A stretch of DNA of 64,000 nt from Mycobacterium sp. 1245111.1 (GTDB lineage Bacteria > Actinomycetota > Actinomycetes > Mycobacteriales > Mycobacteriaceae), in contig NZ_LZLV01000026.1 of assembly GCF_001673405.1 (NCBI RefSeq), positions 1-64,000 of the forward strand. The letters are read 5' to 3'. The notes under the pieces were generated by a model, which was not told the DNA's origin, did no database searches, and saw only the letters and a program-made list of their open reading frames with translations. Within the stretch, counting starts at the first letter, position 1, and each line of letters starts with the position of its first letter. The position numbers were made by a program, and so were the translations under genes. Below are positions 58,612 through 64,000 of this stretch, piece after piece.

Positions 58612-59873
58612 GATCGCCCGTCGTCGAGCAGCCCGAACCACTTTGCGGCCGTCTCCACGTCTTTGTCTCCTCGGCCGGACAGGTTCACGACGATGATTGC
58701 GCCACTGCCCATCTCGACGCCCAGCTTGACCGCGCCAGCGACGGCGTGGGCCGATTCGATCGCCGGAATGATTCCTTCGGTGCGGCACAGCAATCGGAAC
58801 GCGTCCATTGCCTCGGTGTCGGTGATCGGGCGATACTCGGCCCGCCCGATGTCTTTCAGCCAGGCGTGCTCGGGGCCAACGCCGGGGTAGTCCAGGCCCG
58901 CCGAGATCGAATGGGATTCGATCGTCTGCCCATCCTCGTCCTGCAACAGGAACGAGAACGACCCCTGAAACGCGCCCGGGGATCCGCCGGTGAACGTGGC
59001 CGCGTGGCGGCCGGTTTCGACACCATCGCCGGCGGCCTCGAAGCCGACGAGTCGGACCCCGGGGTCGTCGAGGAACGGGTGGAAGATGCCGATCGCGTTC
59101 GATCCTCCGCCCACGCAGGCGGTCACGGCATCGGGAAGGCGGCCGGCCTGATCCTGGATCTGCGCCCGCGTCTCGAGTCCTACCACGCGCTGGAAGTCGC
59201 GAACCATCGTCGGGAACGGGTGCGGCCCCGCGGCGGTGCCGAAGCAGTAATAGGTGTTGTCGGCGTTGGTCACCCAGTCGCGGAAGGCGTCGTTGATGGC
59301 GTCCTTGAGGGTTTTCGACCCGGACTCGACCGAAACGACTTCGGCGCCCAGCAGTCGCATCCTGGCCACGTTGAGTGCCTGCCGCGCGGTGTCGACGGCG
59401 CCCATGTAGATCACACACTCGAGGCCGAGCAGCGCACAGGCGGTCGCGGTGGCCACGCCGTGCTGTCCGGCTCCGGTCTCGGCGATCACCCGGGTCTTAC
59501 CCATCTGGCGGGCAAGTAAGGCTTGCCCCAGAACGTTGTTGATCTTGTGAGAACCGGTGTGGTTCAGGTCTTCTCGTTTGAGGAAGATGCGCGCGCCGCC
59601 GGCGTGCTCGCTGAGCCGGGTCGCCGCGTACAGCGGCGACGGCCGACCGGTGTAGTGCGTCTGCAGGCGATCGAGCTCATCGAGGTACGTCTGGTCGGTG
59701 CGCACCTTCTCGTAGGCCGTCGTGACTTCCTCGATGACGGCCATCAAAGCTTCGGGGACGAAGCGGCCACCGTAAACGCCGAAATGGCCGCGAGGGTCAG
59801 GATCGTGGGCAGTCGGCTCAGCGATGGCCGCGCTGGAACGGGGAAGTTCCGGACTCGAAAAGTCTGCCATCAC
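58608..59873 (-). CDS. trpB: Tryptophan synthase beta subunit
   Basis: PLP enzyme joining indole and serine to give tryptophan. The 421-residue protein has the PLP lysine in [15 protein letters not shown], the active-site Glu in [15 protein letters not shown], and the phosphate-binding [11 protein letters not shown] 59870 directly follows the GTG at 59873 and is as likely a start. Coupled to trpA by a 4-base overlap and 40 bases downstream of trpC. Confidence 0.98.
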   Translation of the reverse strand: MMADFSSPELPRSSAAIAEPTAHDPDPRGHFGVYGGRFVPEALMAVIEEVTTAYEKVRTDQTYLDELDRLQTHYTGRPSPLYAATRLSEHAGGARIFLKREDLNHTGSHKINNVLGQALLARQMGKTRVIAETGAGQHGVATATACALLGLECVIYMGAVDTARQALNVARMRLLGAEVVSVESGSKTLKDAINDAFRDWVTNADNTYYCFGTAAGPHPFPTMVRDFQRVVGLETRAQIQDQAGRLPDAVTACVGGGSNAIGIFHPFLDDPGVRLVGFEAAGDGVETGRHAATFTGGSPGAFQGSFSFLLQDEDGQTIESHSISAGLDYPGVGPEHAWLKDIGRAEYRPITDTEAMDAFRLLCRTEGIIPAIESAHAVAGAVKLGVEMGSGAIIVVNLSGRGDKDVETAAKWFGLLDDGRS

Positions 59874-59913
59874 GAACGCTCAACGGTTAAGCGGCGCATC
59901 GGGTTCAGACGGG

Positions 59914-60732
59914 TTAGCGGGCCGGCTTGGGGCACGACGGGTGCTTGCCGGCCGTGACCAGGTCGGCGCAGGCCGCGCGCGGGTCTCCGCTGGTGACCAG
60001 ACCTTCACCGACCAGCACGGCGTCGGCGCCCGCGCCGGCATATGCCAGTAGATCGGCCCGGCCTCGCACACCGGATTCGGCGATCCGGATGACGTCTGAC
60101 GGCAGGCCAGGCGCGATGCGCGCGAAGCAATCCCGGTCCACCCGCAGTGTGCGTAGGTCGCGGGCGTTGACGCCGATCACGCGGGCTCCGGCCTTGAGGG
60201 CCCGGTCGGCTTCGCCTTCGGTGTGCACCTCGACAAGCGCTGTCATGCCCAGCGATTCGGTGCGCTCCAGCATCGACTCAAGCGCGGGCTGGTCCAGCGC
60301 GGCGACAATCAGTAGCAGCATGTCCGCGCCGTGTGCACGAGCCTCGTGAATCTGGTACGGCCCGACCACAAAGTCCTTGCGCAGCACGGGAATTGACACC
60401 GCAGCGCGGACTGAGTCGAGGTCGGCCAGGCTGCCGTGGAAGCGGCGCTCTTCGGTCAGCACACTGATGATCCGGGCGCCACCGTCTTGGTAGGCGCAGG
60501 CCAGCGCGGCCGGGTCGGCGATCGATGCGAGTTCGCCCGCCGACGGGCTGGCCCGCTTCACTTCGGCGATGACGCCGATGCCGGGCTCGCGCAACGCTGC
60601 CAATACATCACGAGGCGGCGGGGCCGCTTCGGCGGCTGACTTGATCTCCGGCATGCTCACGACCGCTTCACGAGCGGCAACGTCGGCGCGGACCCCTTCG
60701 ATAATGGAGTCGAGCACGCTTGCCGAACTCAT
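59914..60732 (-). CDS. trpC: Indole-3-glycerol phosphate synthase
   Basis: Ring-closing decarboxylase that makes indole-3-glycerol phosphate. A 272-residue TIM barrel with [50 protein letters not shown] and [15 protein letters not shown] 60732 ([13 protein letters not shown]) is the start, with GGAGAGGAA upstream; a longer frame to 60918 is not conserved. It lies between the Trp-region membrane gene and trpB in the order trpE - membrane gene - trpC - trpB - trpA. trpD and trpF are not in this window. Confidence 0.97.
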   Translation of the reverse strand: MSSASVLDSIIEGVRADVAAREAVVSMPEIKSAAEAAPPPRDVLAALREPGIGVIAEVKRASPSAGELASIADPAALACAYQDGGARIISVLTEERRFHGSLADLDSVRAAVSIPVLRKDFVVGPYQIHEARAHGADMLLLIVAALDQPALESMLERTESLGMTALVEVHTEGEADRALKAGARVIGVNARDLRTLRVDRDCFARIAPGLPSDVIRIAESGVRGRADLLAYAGAGADAVLVGEGLVTSGDPRAACADLVTAGKHPSCPKPAR

Positions 60733-60811
60733 GCTGTCGGTTCCTCTCCCCGGCCGCCGCCACATTATTGACGGCGTGCTTCGAGGGTAGCGAGCGCCAC
60801 GGTGGCGTTCG

Positions 60812-61459
60812 TCACCGACCCTCGGTGTCAGCGTCAGGTGGCGGATCGTTTGGTCGGTCGGTCGGGTCACGGCCCTCGTCGAGTTCGTCCCACATCGTGC
60901 GTTCCGACGGGGCCTCATCGTCGTGCCGCGCCGCGGATCGGCGTGCGGCGGGCGCCAGGTATTTCGTGGCCGTACCGCCGGCCGAGGAGGCAGCGCGCAT
61001 CAACAGGGCCGCGGCGATCAGGATGCCGACCGCGACCACGAGTGTGGTAACCGGACCCGGGGAATGCCGCTGGCTGCCTACCAGTTCCAGCAATGGCACG
61101 CGCGCCAGTGCGGCGCCCCGGACAGCGACGTCGGGGGTCTCCAGCGTGCTGATCGCCAGGTATCCGGTCGCCAGGCTGGCGACTGCCACCAGCACCGCCA
61201 GCACCCGCAACGCCCAGCCGCGCACCGCCAGGGTGGCCAGCGCGGTGGCCAGCAGCAGCAGCGCCAACGGCAGCAGAGCCGACGACCACCCCGCCCCGGA
61301 CAGGGTGACCAGCTTCCGGGGGCCCAGGCCGTCGAAGGTGGTCAGGTCTACCCAGGTCAGCCGGGAGGCCGCCCACAGCCCGGCGGCCGAGAGCACCAGC
61401 AGAGCCTGCGCCACACGGATCGTCCGTCGGCCACCGACGGCGGGTTGCGCATCAGCCAT
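60812..61459 (-). CDS. Trp-operon-associated membrane protein (TIGR02234), Rv1610-like
   Basis: A 215-residue protein with four hydrophobic helices ([71 protein letters not shown]) and a charged C-terminal tail. It matches the 'trp region conserved hypothetical membrane protein' family, found only beside actinobacterial trp genes, and Rv1610. Its role is unknown; the location suggests a link to tryptophan or anthranilate metabolism. It lies 12 bases downstream of trpE. Confidence 0.88.
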   Translation of the reverse strand: MADAQPAVGGRRTIRVAQALLVLSAAGLWAASRLTWVDLTTFDGLGPRKLVTLSGAGWSSALLPLALLLLATALATLAVRGWALRVLAVLVAVASLATGYLAISTLETPDVAVRGAALARVPLLELVGSQRHSPGPVTTLVVAVGILIAAALLMRAASSAGGTATKYLAPAARRSAARHDDEAPSERTMWDELDEGRDPTDRPNDPPPDADTEGR

Positions 61460-61471
61460 TCCGGTCCGCGC

Positions 61472-63046
61472 TCATTGCCCGTCTCCTCCTCGGCCCGTTC
61501 GGCCCGCATCGTCGACAGGCGCCTCTGGACCGCTCAGCGTCTCCGCCGCCGCGATCGCGTTGAGCACCGCCCGCGCCTTGTTGCTCGCCTCGGTGTACTC
61601 GTAGGGCCCGTTGGAATCGGCCACCACCCCACCGCCGGCCTGTACGTAGGCGGTGCCGTCACGCATCAACGCGGTGCGGATCGCGATGGCGAAGTCGGCG
61701 TTACCGGCGAAGTCGAGGTAGCCGATCACGCCGCCGTATAGGCCGCGCCGGGTCTTCTCCACTTCTTCGATCAGTTCCATCGCGCGGACCTTCGGAGCCC
61801 CCGACAACGTGCCGGCCGGGAAGCAGGCCGTCACGGCGTCCAATGCGGTACGGCCGTGGGCCAGCATCCCGGTCACGGTCGAGACCAGGTGCATGACATG
61901 GCTGTAGCGCTCGATGTGGCTGTAGTCCTCCACGCGGACACTTCCCGGCACACACACCCTGCCCAGGTCGTTGCGGCCCAGGTCGACGAGCATCAGGTGC
62001 TCGGCGCGTTCCTTCTCGTCGGCCAGCAGGTCCTTTTCCAGCAGTTGGTCCTCGTCTTCGGTCTCGCCGCGCCACCGAGTGCCGGCGATCGGGTGCGTCG
62101 TCGCGCATCCGTCCTGCACCGTCACCAATGCCTCCGGGCTGGACCCGGCGATCGAAAATGCCGTTCCGCCTTCGTCATTGGGCACGTGCAGCAGGTACAT
62201 ATACGGGCTCGGGTTGGACACCCGCAGCATTCGGTAGACGTCGATCGCCTCGACGTGGGTGTCCATCTCGAAACGCTGCGACGGCACCACCTGAAACGCC
62301 TCGCCACGCTCGATCTCACCGACCAGTCGCTCGACGATGGCGCCGTACTCCTCGACCGTGCGCTGCGCGCGGTGCTGCGGCTCGGGCCGGGTGAACGTCG
62401 CGACGGTCGACGGCAGCGGCTGCTCGAGCGCGGCGGTCATCACGTCCAGCCGCGCGATCGCATCGTCGTAAGCCTCGTCCACCCGCTCGTCGGTACCGTT
62501 CCAGTTCACCGCGTTGGCGATCAGTGTGATGGTGCCCTCGTGGTGATCGACGGCGGCCAGATCGGTAGCCAGCAGCAGCAGCATGTCCGGCAGGTTCAAG
62601 TCGTCGACCGCGAGCTCGGGCAGCCGCTCGAGGCGCCGCACCAGGTCGTAGGCGAAGAAGCCGACCATGCCGCCGGACAGCGGCGGCAATCCCGGCAGCA
62701 CGGCGGTGGCCAGCAGCTCCAGCGTCTCGTGCAGCGCCTGTAGAGGATCACCGCCGGTAGGTGCGTCGTGGGGCACCGTGCCCAGCCACACCGCCTGCCC
62801 GTCGCGCACGGTCAGCGCCGAGGGAGCGCCGGCCCCGATGAACGACCAGCGCGACCACGACCGTCCGTTCTCCGCCGACTCCAGCAGGAAGGTGCCCGGC
62901 CGGTTGTCGGCCAACTTGCGGTACGCGGACAGCGGAGTTTCGGCGTCTGCCAGCATCTTGCGGGTCACCGGCACCACGCGATGTTCGGCTGCCAGCGCGC
63001 GGAAATGCTCCCGCGAGGTGGTGGCGGCGGCGAGGTTGGTGTGCAC
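61472..63046 (-). CDS. trpE: Anthranilate synthase component I
   Basis: Converts chorismate to anthranilate with ammonia supplied by a TrpG partner (not in the window). The 524-residue protein has the LLES element of tryptophan feedback binding near the N-terminus ([19 protein letters not shown]) and the chorismate-binding core: [67 protein letters not shown] and [20 protein letters not shown] 63046 ([15 protein letters not shown]) matches the M. tuberculosis N-terminus. The 60-base divergent gap to bcpB has no Trp-rich leader frame, so attenuation is not suggested here. Confidence 0.97.
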   Translation of the reverse strand: MHTNLAAATTSREHFRALAAEHRVVPVTRKMLADAETPLSAYRKLADNRPGTFLLESAENGRSWSRWSFIGAGAPSALTVRDGQAVWLGTVPHDAPTGGDPLQALHETLELLATAVLPGLPPLSGGMVGFFAYDLVRRLERLPELAVDDLNLPDMLLLLATDLAAVDHHEGTITLIANAVNWNGTDERVDEAYDDAIARLDVMTAALEQPLPSTVATFTRPEPQHRAQRTVEEYGAIVERLVGEIERGEAFQVVPSQRFEMDTHVEAIDVYRMLRVSNPSPYMYLLHVPNDEGGTAFSIAGSSPEALVTVQDGCATTHPIAGTRWRGETEDEDQLLEKDLLADEKERAEHLMLVDLGRNDLGRVCVPGSVRVEDYSHIERYSHVMHLVSTVTGMLAHGRTALDAVTACFPAGTLSGAPKVRAMELIEEVEKTRRGLYGGVIGYLDFAGNADFAIAIRTALMRDGTAYVQAGGGVVADSNGPYEYTEASNKARAVLNAIAAAETLSGPEAPVDDAGRTGRGGDGQ

Positions 63047-63093
63047 GCAGTCATCTTCCCAGATGGACCGAGGCGCTTCGCCCGCCGCTGGCG

Positions 63094-63099
63094 TAGCGT
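63094..63099 (+). promoter_or_regulatory. -10 for leaderless bcpB
   Basis: TAGCGT lies 7 bases before ATG 63107. Confidence 0.45.
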
Positions 63100-63106
63100 G
63101 ACGACC

Positions 63107-63565
63107 ATGAAAACCGGTGACACCGTGGCTGACTTCGAACTTCTTGACCAGACCGGCACACCGCGCAGGCTCAGCGCCCTGCTGGCCGACGGCCCCGTCG
63201 TGCTGTTCTTCTACCCGGCCGCAATGACCTACGGCTGCACCAAGGAAGCCTGCCACTTCCGCGACCTTGCCCAAGAGTTCGCCGCCGTCGGGGCGAACCG
63301 GGTCGGCATCAGCGTCGATCCCGTTGCCAAGCAAGCGGAGTTCGCCGACAAACAACAGTTCGACTACCCGCTGCTCTCCGACACCGACGGCGCGATCGCC
63401 AACCAATTCGGGGTCAAGCGTGGGCTTTTGGGCAAGTTGATTCCGGTCAAGCGCACGACCTTCGTCATCGACACCGACCGCACAGTGCTCGACGTGATCT
63501 CCAGCGAGACGAGCATGGATTCCCACGCCGACAAGGCGTTGGCCACGCTGAAATCCCGGAGTTAG
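63107..63565 (+). CDS. bcpB: Peroxiredoxin of the BCP type
   Basis: Thiol peroxidase that reduces hydroperoxides; homologue of Rv1608c. The 152-residue protein has the peroxidatic motif [20 protein letters not shown] (P-x3-T-x2-C), with the resolving Cys five residues on (C-x4-C), as in atypical 2-Cys BCP proteins. ATG 63107 is chosen over an upstream frame that is antisense to trpE. Its 3' end overlaps hisI by 4 bases on the opposite strand. The chaA gene that lies next to it in M. tuberculosis is absent. Confidence 0.93.
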   Translation: MKTGDTVADFELLDQTGTPRRLSALLADGPVVLFFYPAAMTYGCTKEACHFRDLAQEFAAVGANRVGISVDPVAKQAEFADKQQFDYPLLSDTDGAIANQFGVKRGLLGKLIPVKRTTFVIDTDRTVLDVISSETSMDSHADKALATLKSRS

Positions 63566-63906
63566 TCCGATTCCAGCAGCACGTCGGCGTCAAAGCAGCT
63601 GTGATCGCCGGTGTGACACGCCCCGCCGACCTGATCGACCTCCAATAGCACCGCGTCGCCGTCGCAGTCCAGTCGCACCGAATGCACCCGTTGCGTGTGA
63701 CCGGATGTGGCGCCTTTGACCCACTGCTCGCCGCGCGACCGCGAAAAGTAAGTTCCTTCACGGGTTTCCAGCGTGCGGGCCAGTGCCTCGTCGTCCATCC
63801 AGGCGACCATCAGCACGTCGCCGGTTCCGCGCTCCTGGACGATCGCAGTGAACAGCCCGTCGGCGTTGCGCTTCAGGCGCGCGGCGATGGCGGGATCGAG
63901 TGTCAT
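63562..63906 (-). CDS. hisI: Phosphoribosyl-AMP cyclohydrolase
   Basis: Third enzyme of histidine synthesis, opening the adenine ring of PR-AMP. The 114-residue single-domain form (no HisE fusion) has [36 protein letters not shown] and the metal motif [11 protein letters not shown] with [12 protein letters not shown]. The start overlaps the hisF stop (ATGA), so they are co-translated. Confidence 0.97.
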   Translation of the reverse strand: MTLDPAIAARLKRNADGLFTAIVQERGTGDVLMVAWMDDEALARTLETREGTYFSRSRGEQWVKGATSGHTQRVHSVRLDCDGDAVLLEVDQVGGACHTGDHSCFDADVLLESD

Positions 63907-64000
63907 CGAACCGTGATCCCTTCTGCCGCCATGGCCTCTTTGACCTGTCCGATGGTCAGCTGCCGGAAGTGAAACACGCTGGCCGCCAACACCGCATCGG
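63903..64000 (-). CDS. hisF: Imidazole glycerol phosphate synthase subunit HisF (C-terminal end only)
   Basis: Only the last ~32 codons are in the window. They end [20 protein letters not shown] then AAEGITVR and stop, which is the conserved HisF C-terminus. HisF is the cyclase of the HisH-HisF complex of histidine synthesis. It overlaps hisI by four bases. Confidence 0.93.
   Translation of the reverse strand, partial: DAVLAASVFHFRQLTIGQVKEAMAAEGITVR

Noticed and set aside
57799-59418. 539-codon version of trpA extending into trpB
   Set aside because: The upstream ~270 codons are the trpB gene in another frame; the conserved trpA start is at 58611.
63047-63106. Tryptophan-leader attenuator in front of trpE
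   Set aside because: Only 60 bases are available, with no run of Trp codons and no hairpin/terminator pair.

Overview
This 64 kb GC-rich window is chromosomal core DNA from a Mycobacterium (sensu lato). Protein similarity and gene order match, in inverted orientation, the M. tuberculosis segment from argC (Rv1652) down to hisF (Rv1605), as I recall that map. A homologue of the ManLAM-capping mannosyltransferase (Rv1635c) favours a slow grower over an M. smegmatis-like fast grower. No PE/PPE gene, insertion sequence, prophage or CRISPR array was seen.

Layout. 1-4.5 kb: end of argC with a candidate arginine operator, then pheST. 4.6-9.9 kb: a cassette absent from this position in M. tuberculosis, with a Pls/PosA-type single-module peptide synthetase translationally coupled to an M1 aminopeptidase. 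9.9-12.9 kb: rhomboid-like protein, adenylate cyclase and MpaB-type oxygenase. 12.9-15.3 kb: infC-rpmI-rplT-tsnR, behind a long leader that holds an intrinsic-terminator-shaped hairpin inside a Cys/Trp-rich upstream reading frame. 15.3-20.8 kb: lysX (lysyl-phosphatidylglycerol synthase) with a membrane esterase and small genes. 20.9-33.3 kb: HTH_42 protein and uvrA, metallo-hydrolase, a 49-bp tandem repeat, an Hsp70-like ATPase, a cAMP-binding-type universal stress protein, the capping mannosyltransferase, an MFS pump and uvrB. 33.3-39.1 kb: a degenerate P450, then a Ser/Thr kinase and an FHA-FHA-ABC transporter (PknF/Rv1747-like pair, not at this locus in M. tuberculosis). 39.1-49 kb: small genes, a stand-alone LigD phosphoesterase-like domain, coaE, rpsA, polA, a DUF35/thiolase pair and a VOC protein. 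49-54 kb: pdtaR, an odd tRNA-Leu(CAA), the Rv1625c-type adenylate cyclase and membrane proteins; cydABDC is missing here. 54-64 kb: tesB, pyk, lgt, trpA/B/C/E, bcpB and hisI-hisF.

Themes. DNA repair is concentrated here (uvrA, uvrB, polA, HTH_42, LigD-PE-like), and both uvrA and uvrB carry a close match to the RecA-independent (PafBC-type) damage promoter. Cyclic-AMP biology appears three times (two class III cyclases and a USP). Fourteen genes have a TANNNT hexamer 6-8 nt before the start codon, the signature of leaderless mycobacterial transcription, and this settles several starts. The most novel signals are the infC leader, the Pls-type synthetase/peptidase pair and the short-variable-arm tRNA-Leu.
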